Notes: generated from the sequence alone by a model not told the origin. Shown: positions 1-8,669, numbered from the stretch's first letter. The stretch is DNA of 48,052 nucleotides from Solirubrobacterales bacterium (GCA_003137075.1 PLES01000109.1:1-48052), one strand, 5' to 3'. Numbers and translations: made by a program.

Positions 1-26
1 CCATTTAACGCGAGTTTATGCGGAAT

Positions 27-44
27 CCTGGGGTTAACCCCAGG
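27..44. repeat. Perfect 18-bp palindrome upstream of the first gene pair
   Basis: CCTGGGG-TT-AA-CCCCAGG reads the same on both strands and lies 36 nt before a possible start at 80. It has no loop and no T-run, so it looks more like a dimeric regulator's operator than a terminator. No regulator can be assigned to it from this window. Confidence 0.4.
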
Positions 45-79
45 GCAAGACCTTCGCGCTGAAGCGATCCTGCAGCGGA

Positions 80-256
80 ATGGTGTTGACACTCAAGGTG
101 GAGCCCTCGGACCAGGTCCCGTTGCATGGGTCGCTGTCGGTCGACGGTGGCGACGAGCTGGTGTTCTCCGGCTGGCTTCAGCTGCTGGGTTTGCTCCACC
201 AGACCCTTACCCCGCTGCCGAGCGAGACGCCGCCGGCGGCCTGGGGATCGCGATGA
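80..256 (+). CDS. Small hypothetical protein (58 aa) coupled to the LamG gene
   Basis: The family is not recognised. The frame is open from a TAA at 35-37 to the TGA at 254-256, and the first ATG is at 80. Codon third positions are mostly G or C, like the neighbouring genes. The stop overlaps the ATG of the next gene as ATGA, the usual sign of translational coupling. The product starts MVLTLKVEPSDQVPLHG and ends in a Pro-rich tail after a Leu-rich stretch (WLQLLGLLHQTL). It has no signal peptide or membrane span. The ribosome site before 80 is poor, so the start is uncertain and a non-ATG start between 38 and 80 is possible. Confidence 0.4.
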   Translation: MVLTLKVEPSDQVPLHGSLSVDGGDELVFSGWLQLLGLLHQTLTPLPSETPPAAWGSR

Positions 257-3162
257 AGCGCCTCGCGGCAGCAACACGCTCTTGCGGAGCGGCTGGCCGG
301 CGATGGTCTCGCTCTGGTCGTGTGCTTGCTTTGATCGCGATTGGTTTCGTGCTCGCGATCGCCGGGCCGAGCGTGCTCGCCCCGGCCGCGTATGCCTCGG
401 GTTGCGCCGCTCCGTCCGGGGCGTATGCAACCGAGGTGCTTTCGGACTCGCCGGTCGCGTATTTCCCGTTGGACGAGTCGAGCGGCCCGACGATCTGTGA
501 TGACTCGGGCAACAGCGACAACGGGACATACGCGACCAGCGGGGTGACCTACGGCGTACCCGGACCGATAGCCGGCGCGTCGTCGACGGCAGTGCAAGGT
601 GACGGCAGCAACCCAAGCCTGCTTGGCAGCGCGCCAGCGATCACGGGGTTGAACGGCAACCAGAGCTTCTCTGTGGAGGGCTGGTTCAAAGCGACCAGCA
701 CGACGAATGAGACGGTCGTGGCGCTGTCCGGAGGTAACACCGTCGCGATGGCGGTCTGGTCCTCACATACGACTTGTGGTGAGGGCAGCAACAACAACAA
801 CTCCGCGCTCGCGCTCGACGAGCACGGCACGTCCAACTGCTGGGACACCACCGCGGACGGCGTGAACCTGTTCGACGGCAACTGGCACTATCTCGCGATC
901 ACCTATGACGCGACCACCGACACGATGGCCGGATATGTCGACGGCATGGGCCTCGGATCCGAACCGGCCGCGCTGGGCGGCTTCGTCTGGTCCTCGCCGA
1001 CGGTATTGCTCGGCGGCTGGATCGACAACTCGGTAAACCAGCCTTTCATCGGCGACGCAGCGCAGGTTGCGGTCTACCCGACCGCCCTGGACCCGGCTGA
1101 GGTGTCGGGCCATTACGAGGGCGGGTTGGGCCGTTTGACAGGCCCGGCGATCAGCAATTACAAGGAAACGTCGGTCACGACCACAAGTGAGACGATCACG
1201 GCCGACGTCAACGACCGTGGGGAGGCCGCAAGCTACGCGATCAGATACGGGACGAGCACCGCCTACGGAACTCAACAGACACCAAGCACCTGGTCGGCCG
1301 GAGCGACAAGCGTCACGTTCAATTTGACGGGCCTAACCGACAACACAACCTATGACTTCGAGGTCATCGGCACCAACATCCTGGGACAGAGCACCGGCGG
1401 TAACGCCACCTTCAGTACCCCAGCACCTCCACCACCGCTACCACCCCCAACGATCACCGACGTCAGCTCCACACTGACCGGACTTCAGTCAGCGACGTTC
1501 AGCGCCACGCTCAATGCGGCTGCTGAGCCGGGGCTCACGGTCACCACCTACGTTGAGTACGCAACGCACAGCGCGTACACGCAAGCGACCAAAGATGCGG
1601 CACCGGGCGCAAACCCCTACAACGAGAAAACCGCAGCGATGAGTTCCACGGCTACCCATGGGTTCCACAACATTCCGTTCGTCTATAACAGCGGTTACGG
1701 GGCCGCTCAATTCTCGCCAGGCACGACCTATGACTACCGCGTGGTTGCAAGCTCGAACCTGACGCCAACGGTGAGCTATAGCGCCGATTACACGTTCACC
1801 ACTCCTCCGGCTGGGCCGACGGTCACCTCATACGCGGCATCGTCGGTTAGCCAGACCGGCGCCACGCTCAGCGGCGAGATCAATCCGAAGGCGCTGAGCG
1901 GCACATATACGTTCAACTGGACCGCGCAGACACCTTCGGTCGGCTGTACTTCCGCGAATCCGGTCACGACAGGATCAGTGAGCGGCTCGCTGAGCGGTGC
2001 CAACGGTGAGCCGGTCTATGTCGACACGCAGCTCAACCAGATCCTGCCGGCGGGCACAGTCATCACCTATTCGTTGAGCTTCGATACCAAACTCGCCGGC
2101 TTCCGAACGGCTGTGACAAGCAGCCCCCAGAGCTACACGACCGGGATCGTGCCGACCGACGGCACGCCTTACACCGATCTGCAGGGCGGTCACAGCGCGA
2201 CGCTATACGCCTACATGCCTCAGTTCGCCGAGCCTTTGGTCGCCAACAGCAACCTCCAGGGCACTCAGCTCGGCACGAGCGCCGCCGGCGGGATCGTGTT
2301 CGTCGGTGCACTCGGTGAGGAGTACGGCGTGCTCGCGACCTCGACAGCGACCAGTCCCTCCTGGTCATACGGCGGCAACGCGCAGCTATCGGGCTCGTGC
2401 GGAACGCTGCTGAGCCAGCAGATGTCCGGCTTGACGGCTAATACCGACTACAAGGTGAGCTCCTCCGACACCGTCGGGGTCGGAGACTGCCCGGGGCCGG
2501 TGCCTCCTGGCGAGTACAGCAATAACACGCAGTACTACTCTGACGTAGACCTAACCAACACCACGTACGCCTGTTGGGTCGACGGTCTGGACGCGCTGGA
2601 GGGTTACGAGAACGGTGACGGTGACTACGGCTACGGCACCGGCGCCGACGGGTGGTGGGTACTGCCACCGGTGAGCCCGGACTGGACCGGGCCGTACCTT
2701 GGGTCGATCTATGGAAGCGGCGAGCCCGCGGTCGTCAAGCAGAACAGCTTCCAGACTCCCGCGACATCGGCACCGGCTGACCCGTCGGTCAGCGGAACGA
2801 CCGGCACTGGCGATGATGGGTTGGGCTGCTCCGCAACCTCAACCTGCGACGGATCGCAGACGATCAAGTACGCGGCCACGGCACCGCCCAGCGGCAGCGC
2901 TGCCAGTGCTCATGCACGCAGGATCACGACGCTCGTACTCGGCAAAACCCACTTCAAGATCCGTCCCCACCGGCACGAGCAGATCCGGCTCAAGCTAACG
3001 CCCGCCGGTAAACGGTTCCTGCTGTTACACAAGAACGTCCTCAGCGTGGAGCTCGTGACAACAGTGAGGGCCGGCAAGCGCAAGGCTGTGACCTACAGCA
3101 CCCCAATGAAGGTCCGCTCCGCGCTGCCGGTTGTCCGCCGCGTCAAGCCCAAGCGTCACTGA
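253..3162 (+). CDS. Secreted LamG-domain protein with fibronectin/Ig-like repeats
   Basis: A 969-aa exported surface or extracellular protein. Residues 1-48 form a signal peptide with a basic start, a hydrophobic core and an AYA-S cleavage region. Residues about 57-290 form a LamG/ConA-like jelly-roll with the typical opening VLSDSPVAYFPLDE and the strand GNWHYLAITYD. About 295-390, 400-515 and 520-630 are three beta-sandwich (FnIII-like) modules, the first two separated by a PPPLPPP linker. The remainder has many Gly, Ser, Thr and Tyr residues, and the last 70 residues are strongly basic (ending VKPKRH), which may bind wall polymers. Known LamG modules bind glycans or proteins; the ligand here is unknown. 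The ATG overlaps the stop of the upstream small ORF and follows a GGGGA site. It converges on the next gene. Confidence 0.85.
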   Translation: MKRLAAATRSCGAAGRRWSRSGRVLALIAIGFVLAIAGPSVLAPAAYASGCAAPSGAYATEVLSDSPVAYFPLDESSGPTICDDSGNSDNGTYATSGVTYGVPGPIAGASSTAVQGDGSNPSLLGSAPAITGLNGNQSFSVEGWFKATSTTNETVVALSGGNTVAMAVWSSHTTCGEGSNNNNSALALDEHGTSNCWDTTADGVNLFDGNWHYLAITYDATTDTMAGYVDGMGLGSEPAALGGFVWSSPTVLLGGWIDNSVNQPFIGDAAQVAVYPTALDPAEVSGHYEGGLGRLTGPAISNYKETSVTTTSETITADVNDRGEAASYAIRYGTSTAYGTQQTPSTWSAGATSVTFNLTGLTDNTTYDFEVIGTNILGQSTGGNATFSTPAPPPPLPPPTITDVSSTLTGLQSATFSATLNAAAEPGLTVTTYVEYATHSAYTQATKDAAPGANPYNEKTAAMSSTATHGFHNIPFVYNSGYGAAQFSPGTTYDYRVVASSNLTPTVSYSADYTFTTPPAGPTVTSYAASSVSQTGATLSGEINPKALSGTYTFNWTAQTPSVGCTSANPVTTGSVSGSLSGANGEPVYVDTQLNQILPAGTVITYSLSFDTKLAGFRTAVTSSPQSYTTGIVPTDGTPYTDLQGGHSATLYAYMPQFAEPLVANSNLQGTQLGTSAAGGIVFVGALGEEYGVLATSTATSPSWSYGGNAQLSGSCGTLLSQQMSGLTANTDYKVSSSDTVGVGDCPGPVPPGEYSNNTQYYSDVDLTNTTYACWVDGLDALEGYENGDGDYGYGTGADGWWVLPPVSPDWTGPYLGSIYGSGEPAVVKQNSFQTPATSAPADPSVSGTTGTGDDGLGCSATSTCDGSQTIKYAATAPPSGSAASAHARRITTLVLGKTHFKIRPHRHEQIRLKLTPAGKRFLLLHKNVLSVELVTTVRAGKRKAVTYSTPMKVRSALPVVRRVKPKRH

Positions 3163-3226
3163 TCGTCGAGGCCGGCAGTGGCCGCAGGCCGACTCACGGG
3201 TGTCGAGTGTCACCAACAAGCCGCAC

Positions 3227-3982
3227 TTAACCTCCGTGACGGATCGCCGAGATCTGCCCGAGGTCGGTTATCGCCAGGGAGTCAGCCGGTGCGTTGAAGG
3301 CCAGGTGCTCACCCCATCGGGTGAAGGCGATCACAAGCTTGGTGTCGCCCTTGAGCGTTGCGGTCGCGGCGATCGGCAGCGGGGTCGCTGAGCGCGACAC
3401 GTACAACGTGATCGAGCCGGAACCAGTCGTCTGAGCGTTCGCGGTACCGCTGATACCGATTGCGGACGTTCGGCCGATCTTCGTCGGGCGGGTCAGGGTC
3501 AGATGCCCAAGCGGCGTCACCTCCTGCAGCGCTGAAGCGAGCGTGACGTCGGAAGCGACCGAGGCGTACTTGGAATCGGTTAGGGGGATCTCAACCCAAC
3601 TGTTGCCAATCTGCTCGGCGATGCTCGCTGAGAAGCCGTACCCGGACGTCAGCGCCTTCTGGTTCGCCTTCAGGTAGGCAGTGCCGTTTACAACCAGGAT
3701 CTTCGTGCGAAGCCCGTTTGAGCTGTCGATCGTCTGGCTCCCGGAGTCCAGCGCAACGTTGTCCTCGTAGCTGGCCACCGCGATCGCGGTCGAGTGGCCG
3801 ATTTCGGTCTCGTGTACGGAACCCTGCGCGTGAGCATCGCTCAGTGCTGTGCGGAGCAGCGTGGTGGCGGCGCTCGGCGCTGCTCTTTGTGCGGCGATCG
3901 CAGCCACAGGGGCGGCAACGGTGGCGGACAGCAACAACAGGCCGACTGTCCCGCATCCGTGTCCAAGTCGTCGCTTCGCCAC
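3227..3982 (-). CDS. Secreted hypothetical protein, possibly LppX/LprG-like
   Basis: A mature domain of about 215 aa follows a signal peptide (basic start, GTVGLLLLSATVAAPVAAIA core). The GTG at 3982 puts this signal at the N-terminus. A longer reading from GTG 4084 adds 34 residues without a recognisable role. The body alternates strands and polar turns (DGLRTKILVVNGTAYLK-like pattern, a central helix ASIAEQIGNSWVEIPL, then a second sheet ending in ITDLGQISAI). This resembles the curved-sheet fold of actinobacterial LppX/LprG proteins that carry lipids, but there is no lipobox Cys at the cleavage site, so it would be secreted rather than lipid-anchored. It converges on the LamG gene with a 64-nt gap. 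The fold assignment is weak. Confidence 0.7.
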   Translation of the reverse strand: MAKRRLGHGCGTVGLLLLSATVAAPVAAIAAQRAAPSAATTLLRTALSDAHAQGSVHETEIGHSTAIAVASYEDNVALDSGSQTIDSSNGLRTKILVVNGTAYLKANQKALTSGYGFSASIAEQIGNSWVEIPLTDSKYASVASDVTLASALQEVTPLGHLTLTRPTKIGRTSAIGISGTANAQTTGSGSITLYVSRSATPLPIAATATLKGDTKLVIAFTRWGEHLAFNAPADSLAITDLGQISAIRHGG

Positions 3983-4109
3983 TCCCGGATTATCGGCCTT
4001 GCCGGCGGACTTACGCAAAGGGTGGAGAGCCCCATCGCTGCGAGCTCCCCACCCAGGCCACCGGGCCACCGGGGCACCTTGCACGACCGAGCTTCCGTGC
4101 AGCTACTGC

Positions 4110-4838
4110 TCAGACTGCACTGCGACCGCCGTCGACTGGAAGCACCGCGCCGGTTACGAAGCTCGCCTCGTCAGAAGCAAGGAAGAAGATCGTGTTGGCG
4201 ATCTCCTGCGCGGATGCCGGGCGAGCCATCGGTAGCGTCGCGGCGAGTTGGTCGAGTCCGTCGCCCATCGCCACCGTTCCCGGCGTCCGCGTCGGACCGG
4301 GGGCGACGGCGTTGACACGAACACCCTGCGGGCTGTACTCGGCCGCCCAGACCTTGGTCAGCAGTTCGAGTGCGGCCTTCGAGGCTCCGTATGCCGAAAG
4401 GCCTGGCAGTCCGAGGCTCGCAACCATCGTCGAGACGTTCACTATGGCGCCGCTGCCCTTCGCGATCATGGCCGGCACGAGCGCTGCGACCAGTGCGAAC
4501 GGGGCGGTCACATTCACCTCGAACATCGCCCGGACCTGATCGAGCGGCAGCTCGTGCGTGGGCCCGAACGGGAAGATCGCCGCGTTGTTGACGAGCACGT
4601 CCACCGCTCCGGCCGTCTGCGCGAGTTGCTGTGCGGCGCCGGGCGTTGAAAGCTCGGCTGAAACAAAGCGGGCCTTACCGCCAGCGGACTCGATCGCCGC
4701 GACAACCTCCTGTCCACGTGCTTCGTCGCGGCCCGAGATCACGACCGTGGCGCCGGCTGCCGCGAAACGTTCGGCGCTCGCCCGACCGATTCCTGAGGTC
4801 CCGCCGGTAACCAGCACAGTCTTGTTTTCAAAGCTCAT
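4110..4838 (-). CDS. SDR-family NAD(P)-dependent oxidoreductase
   Basis: A classical short-chain dehydrogenase/reductase of 242 aa, the usual length. It has the cofactor motif TGGTSGIG at residues 11-18, the NNAA motif (about 87-90) and the catalytic YGASK (Tyr and Lys, about 147-151), and ends with the typical FVTGAVLPVDGG. The start of the second strand (ISGRDEARGQ) has Arg, which suggests NADP preference. The substrate cannot be read from sequence. It is transcribed away from a TetR gene across two palindromes. In many bacteria such pairs are an enzyme and its repressor, so the TetR protein probably controls this gene and itself. A site (TAGGAGCAGGCG) sits just before the ATG. Confidence 0.92.
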   Translation of the reverse strand: MSFENKTVLVTGGTSGIGRASAERFAAAGATVVISGRDEARGQEVVAAIESAGGKARFVSAELSTPGAAQQLAQTAGAVDVLVNNAAIFPFGPTHELPLDQVRAMFEVNVTAPFALVAALVPAMIAKGSGAIVNVSTMVASLGLPGLSAYGASKAALELLTKVWAAEYSPQGVRVNAVAPGPTRTPGTVAMGDGLDQLAATLPMARPASAQEIANTIFFLASDEASFVTGAVLPVDGGRSAV

Positions 4839-4855
4839 CGCCTGCTCCTAGAGAG

Positions 4856-4880
4856 TGGACCAAACAGTCCAAGTTGACAC
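4856..4880. promoter_or_regulatory. Second, degenerate TetR operator next to the SDR start
   Basis: TGGAC-(6 nt)-GTCCA repeats the centre of the perfect operator at 4895-4926 with the same 6-nt gap. Its right arm continues as AAGTTGACAC, matching 10 of 13 positions of the perfect arm, while the left arm is degenerate. The two centres are 47 nt apart. It lies 18 nt before the SDR start, so it could block transcription of that gene. Confidence 0.6.
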
Positions 4881-4894
4881 TGCGGCGAGCATAG

Positions 4895-4926
4895 CACCAA
4901 CTTGGACCACATAGTCCAAGTTGGTG
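4895..4926. promoter_or_regulatory. Perfect inverted repeat, probable TetR operator
   Basis: Arms CACCAACTTGGAC and GTCCAAGTTGGTG are exact reverse complements of 13 bp, separated by 6 nt. The site ends 2 nt before a TAGAAT -10 box (4929-4934) of the TetR gene, so a bound repressor would cover that promoter. This geometry is typical of TetR-family dimers. Confidence 0.8.
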
Positions 4927-4941
4927 ACTAGAATTGTCCGT

Positions 4942-5598
4942 ATGCCGACCTCTTCGAATCCGCCCCGGACCGCACGCGGTCGCGCGACGCGCGAACGAAT
5001 CGTTCAGGCCGCAGCGGAACTAGTCGCGGAGCGTGGCGTTGCCGGCACGTCACTGGATGACGTGCGCGAGCGTGCCCACGCCTCGAAGAGCCAGCTTTAC
5101 CTGTACTTCGCTGACCGTGAGGAGTTACTGCGCGGGGTGGCCACGGCAACCTCCGACTCAGTGATCGAGTCCCAGGCTCAGGCTCTTGCCGAGTTCGATT
5201 CGCTGGCGGGCATCGAGCGCTACCTCGAAGGGATCGTGGCGATGCAGGTTGAGCGCCATGCGTCTGGCGGCTGCCCGATCGGCTCGCTCGCGGGTCAGCT
5301 GGCCGAGCAGGACGAGGGTGCACGCGCGATCCTCGCGGATGGCCTCGCCCGCTGGGAGACCGGGCTGGCCGACGGGCTTGAGGCGATGGCCTCGAGGGGC
5401 GAGCTGCGGCCCAGCGCTGACCCGGCACTGCTGGCGACACAGACGCTGGCGCTGCTTCAGGGCGGTCTGCTGCTGACCCAGGTCCGGCGGGACGCGGGCC
5501 AGATGCGGATCGTCGCCGACACGATCCTGACCCTGGTTCGTGCGGCGCTGACTGCGCCCTCACCCCCGCCTGCTCCCACACCGCCCGGCATGCCCTGA
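4942..5598 (+). CDS. TetR/AcrR-family transcriptional regulator
   Basis: A 218-aa repressor-type regulator. An N-terminal helix-turn-helix begins at RATRERIVQAAAELVAERG and continues with the recognition part SLDDVRERAHASKSQLYLYF, typical of the family. The C-terminal half is a helical ligand and dimer domain containing a GGCPIGSLAGQLAEQD segment, as in the TetR C-terminal subfamily often paired with oxidoreductases. The ATG at 4942 is preferred over the upstream TTG at 4921, because the latter lies inside the operator. TAGAAT ends 7 nt before this ATG, so the mRNA is probably leaderless. The next gene follows after 2 nt, so the two are likely co-transcribed. Confidence 0.9.
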   Translation: MPTSSNPPRTARGRATRERIVQAAAELVAERGVAGTSLDDVRERAHASKSQLYLYFADREELLRGVATATSDSVIESQAQALAEFDSLAGIERYLEGIVAMQVERHASGGCPIGSLAGQLAEQDEGARAILADGLARWETGLADGLEAMASRGELRPSADPALLATQTLALLQGGLLLTQVRRDAGQMRIVADTILTLVRAALTAPSPPPAPTPPGMP

Positions 5599-5600
5599 GC

Positions 5601-6719
5601 ATGCCCACCGCGGACGAACTGCTGAGCACGAGCGAGGTTCTGGCCCTAGCTCAGGACCTGGCACATGTCGCCCCCGATCGTGACTGGTCGGCGGTCACGC
5701 AGGCCGCCGACTCGTTCCCGGAGCTTCGGCTGCGCGATCGAGTGACCGAGGTAAGGACAGCGCTACTACAGTCGCTGCACGGCGAGTACGAAGCAGCCGA
5801 CCTCGTGATCCAAGACGCGTTGCAGGACCCCCGCTTCAGCGGCTGGCGAATCTGGCCGGTCAGCGAAGCGGTCGCGCTGTTGGCGACCGCGTCACCCGAC
5901 AGGGCCGATCTCGAGGCGGGCCTCGCACTCACCGCGGCCCTGACGTCGCGTCTCACCTGCGAGTTCGCGTTGCGCATCTTCCTGAACGCACACCTCGATG
6001 CCACCCTCGAGGCTGCACTCGGCTGGACCGACTCGCCGGACGAGCACGTCCGGCGATTGGCCAGTGAGGGCACGCGTCCACTGCTGCCGTGGGCGGCTCA
6101 GGTTCCGCAGATCCGCCGGAACCCAGCGGCAACGCTCCCGATCCTCAACGCTCTGCGCCGTGATAGCTCCGAGACGGTGCGGCGCTCGGTCGCCAACCAC
6201 CTCAACGACGTCAGCCGTCTCGATCCTGAGCTCGCCGTCGCGACGGCGCAGTCCTGGCTGGCGGATGCAGACGAGAACACGGCCAAACTCGTCCGCCACG
6301 CGTTGCGGACCCTGATCAAGCAGGGTAACCCGCAGGCACTCGCGGCGATGGGATTCGGCGCTGCGGAAAGCCTGAGCGTCGAGGGGCCCGGGCTCACAAC
6401 ACCGCGCGTAACGATCGGGGAAGCCGTGAGCTTCGAGGCCGTCATAACCAATGACTCTGATGCAGCCTTGAAGGTTGCCGTCGACTTCGTGATCCATTTC
6501 CACAAGGCAAACGGGACCCAGGCGCCGAAGGTCTTCAAGCTGACCACACGGACGCTTGCTCCCGGAGAGCGGCTGCCCCTGACTAAATCTCACAGTCTGC
6601 GGCCGATCACAACGCGTCGCTACTACCCGGGCGAACATGCGCTGGAGCTGCAAGTCAACGGTCAGCGCTACGGACGGGTGACGTTCGAGCTCGCCCCCGG
6701 GGTCCATCCCGCCGCGTAG
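5601..6719 (+). CDS. AlkC-type DNA alkylation repair protein with Ig-like C-terminus
   Basis: A 372-aa HEAT-repeat protein of the AlkC/AlkD superfamily (COG4335), which removes 3-methylated purines from DNA without flipping the base. Residues about 1-255 are paired helices, including WRIWPVSEAVAL, a FALRIFLNAH segment, then DEHVRRLASEGTRPLLPWA, SETVRRSVANHLNDVSR and TAKLVRHALRTLIKQGNPQAL, all characteristic of the family. Residues about 265-368 form a beta-sandwich (VTIGEAVSFEAVITNDSD through HALELQVNGQ), matching the extra Ig-like domain found in a subgroup of AlkC proteins. The start is 2 nt after the TetR stop, so an operon with an alkylation-unrelated TetR/SDR pair is unusual. Substrate specificity is inferred from the family. 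Confidence 0.85.
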   Translation: MPTADELLSTSEVLALAQDLAHVAPDRDWSAVTQAADSFPELRLRDRVTEVRTALLQSLHGEYEAADLVIQDALQDPRFSGWRIWPVSEAVALLATASPDRADLEAGLALTAALTSRLTCEFALRIFLNAHLDATLEAALGWTDSPDEHVRRLASEGTRPLLPWAAQVPQIRRNPAATLPILNALRRDSSETVRRSVANHLNDVSRLDPELAVATAQSWLADADENTAKLVRHALRTLIKQGNPQALAAMGFGAAESLSVEGPGLTTPRVTIGEAVSFEAVITNDSDAALKVAVDFVIHFHKANGTQAPKVFKLTTRTLAPGERLPLTKSHSLRPITTRRYYPGEHALELQVNGQRYGRVTFELAPGVHPAA

Positions 6720-6753
6720 CCGGTCAGTCGGTTAATGTGACTCCGAGGAGCTG

Positions 6754-7293
6754 ATGGCAAACCTACCTCCGAAAATCGTCGCGCTCGACGAGATCGAGCC
6801 ACTTCCAGGCCCGGGAACGTTGAGCTGGCACCCGGTGCGACACGCGTTGGGCATCCGTGCTTTCGGCTGCAACGCCTACACCGCGCACGCCGTTGGTGAC
6901 GATGTGGTCGAGCCTCATACGGAAGCGGCCGAGGAGCCCGAGGAGCTGGAGCACCCGGAGCTGATGCACGAGGAGCTCTATTTCGTCGCCGCCGGGCTCG
7001 CCCGGTTCACGATCGACGGCGTTGAGCACGAGGCACCGGCCGGCACCTATGTGTTCATCCCCGATCCCAACTCGCACAGGCACGCGGTGGCGGTCGAGAC
7101 ACCGACGACGGTGCTCAGCTTCGGCGGCCCGCCTACCTTCGAACCGTCCGCCTGGGAGTGGCTGTTCCGCGCCGATGCGCTGATCGATACCGACCCCGCC
7201 GAGGCTCGCGCAATCCTCGCCGACGGCATCGAGAAGCACCCCGAGTCGGTGCCGCTGCGCGCGTTGCTCGCGGTCCTGCAGCCGCAGGACTAG
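6754..7293 (+). CDS. Cupin-domain protein
   Basis: A 179-aa protein with a single cupin barrel: motif 1 region HPELMHEELYFVAAGLARFTIDG (about 68-90) and motif 2 region AGTYVFIPDPNSHRHAV (about 97-113). The metal-binding His/Glu pattern is partly present (H, E, H). The C-terminal 40 residues are helical (EWLFRADALIDTDPAEARAILADG) and resemble a TPR-like pair. Many such proteins are orphan small-molecule sensors or stress proteins; no enzyme activity can be assigned. It has a clear GAGGAG site 4 nt before the ATG. Its end overlaps the convergent gene by 4 nt. Confidence 0.85.
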   Translation: MANLPPKIVALDEIEPLPGPGTLSWHPVRHALGIRAFGCNAYTAHAVGDDVVEPHTEAAEEPEELEHPELMHEELYFVAAGLARFTIDGVEHEAPAGTYVFIPDPNSHRHAVAVETPTTVLSFGGPPTFEPSAWEWLFRADALIDTDPAEARAILADGIEKHPESVPLRALLAVLQPQD

Positions 7294-7643
7294 ATCAGGC
7301 GGCCGCGGCCGCCGGCCTCGACCGGCACAGCGCCAAAGCCGGCCAGTGCCGCCTCGAAACCTTCCGGATCGGAAGGCGTGATGTAAGGGCTTACGGCGTG
7401 TCCGACGTCCAGCACGTAGGCGACCTTCTTCTTCGGTCGCTGCGGGTCGAGGCTCGCCCAGTAGCGGAAGCTGCTGGTGCCCCAGACGCGCCCGCGACCG
7501 GTCAGTGCACCCATGTTCACGCGGGTGATCGAGCTGATGTCACCGTACGCGATGTGCTTCGTGCCGAACGGGAAGTAGTAGAAGCGGATCGCCAGGCCCT
7601 TGGCACCGGCGCTGATCCAGGTGTCCTTGTATTCGGCAGCCAC
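7290..7643 (-). CDS. Small PH-like hypothetical protein
   Basis: A 117-aa protein with mostly beta-strand character: YKDTWISAGAKGLAIRFYYFPFG, then HIAYGDISSITRV, then TSSFRYWASLDPQRPKKKVAYVLDVG, ending with a helix (PEGFEAALAGFGA). This is the pattern of bacterial PH-like (YdbT/PH_10-like) domains, where a strand-rich barrel is closed by a helix. It has no signal peptide or membrane span. The start is a GTG 13 nt after the NudC stop, so it is probably the second gene of that operon. Function unknown. Confidence 0.75.
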   Translation of the reverse strand: MAAEYKDTWISAGAKGLAIRFYYFPFGTKHIAYGDISSITRVNMGALTGRGRVWGTSSFRYWASLDPQRPKKKVAYVLDVGHAVSPYITPSDPEGFEAALAGFGAVPVEAGGRGRLI

Positions 7644-7656
7644 GGGTCCGCAGAGC

Positions 7657-8589
7657 CTATAGCCGGCGCCCGCCTCGCGCCACCCAGGCGTCGATCAGGG
7701 ACCGCGCGATCGAGACCTCGCCTGGCAACCGCAGCGAACCGTCGCCAGGCTGCCCCGGGCTCTGCTGGGCAGCCGTGATCTGCTCAAGCGTGAACCAGCG
7801 GACCTCAGCCATCTCGCCGGCCTGGGGCACCGGTTCGCCGCCGTCGGCGCTGGCCTCGAACCCGAGCATCAGCGAAGACGGAAACGGCCACGGCTGCGAG
7901 GCGATGTACCGTGGCGAGCGCGATTCGATCCCCGACTCCTCCAGTACCTCGCGAATCACCGCTTCCTCGGGGGTCTCGCCGCTCGAAACGAAGCCCGCGA
8001 GGATTGAGAAGCGCCCCGGCTCCCAGCCGATTCGGCGCCCCAGCAGAGCTCGCTCGCCATCCGCGACCAGCATGATCACGACCGGGTCCGTGCGCGGGAA
8101 GTGCGACGCCTTGCAGCGCGGGCAACGACGCGAAAGCCCGGCCTCGGCCACCTTGGTACCCGAGCCGCAGGTCGAGCAGAACATGTGCGTGCGGTGCCAA
8201 TTCAGCAACGCCACCAGGTAAGCCGCGAGCCCACCCTCGGCTTGGGAGAGCAGCAGCCCCGCGTCTCGCAGTGAGAGCAAGCGCCCGGCTCCGGTCGCCT
8301 CAAGCAGCGCCCCCGCCTCGGGTTCGCTCACATCCGCGGCGAACAGCGGGCGCCCGTCCTGCTCGAGCCCGAGCAGGATCGGCTGATACGGGTTGACCTG
8401 TCCGTCGAGCGGCCGGCGCAGCAGGTGTACGCCGCCGTCGGCCTCATGCGACGAAACCACCACGTGGCCGGCACTGGCGCCGACGAACCGCGCCCGTGGG
8501 TCCGCCAGCAGGCGGTCCATCGCGAGCCTGTCGTTGCGCAACTCGGCCGCGCGATCAAGCGTCGCCCCGGTAAATCGCACCTCAGTCAT
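7657..8589 (-). CDS. nudC: NADH pyrophosphatase NudC
   Basis: A 310-aa Nudix hydrolase that cleaves NAD(H), and in known homologues removes NAD caps from RNA. In order: an N-terminal domain, a four-Cys zinc ribbon (CSTC at 138-141 and CPRC at 156-159), the Nudix box (GFVSSGETPEEA with REVLEESG, about 199-220; GX5EX7REUXEEXGU intact) and the NudC-specific SQPWPFPSS motif (231-239). The ATG at 8589 is preferred. A TTG at 8613 would add eight residues without homology. GTGAGG lies about 11 nt upstream. All catalytic residues are present, so it should be active. Confidence 0.93.
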   Translation of the reverse strand: MTEVRFTGATLDRAAELRNDRLAMDRLLADPRARFVGASAGHVVVSSHEADGGVHLLRRPLDGQVNPYQPILLGLEQDGRPLFAADVSEPEAGALLEATGAGRLLSLRDAGLLLSQAEGGLAAYLVALLNWHRTHMFCSTCGSGTKVAEAGLSRRCPRCKASHFPRTDPVVIMLVADGERALLGRRIGWEPGRFSILAGFVSSGETPEEAVIREVLEESGIESRSPRYIASQPWPFPSSLMLGFEASADGGEPVPQAGEMAEVRWFTLEQITAAQQSPGQPGDGSLRLPGEVSIARSLIDAWVARGGRRL

Positions 8590-8669
8590 CCCCTTGAAGA
8601 CCTCACACCACAAGTAAAACAGGCGGCCGTCGTCTCGAAGTCGGACCGCCGTCGTAGTAGGTTCCGGGC

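Noticed and set aside
3794-4539. Long plus-strand frames across 3718-4539
   Set aside because: They are the reverse frames of the secreted protein and SDR genes; high GC makes long opposite frames common and they show no protein motifs.
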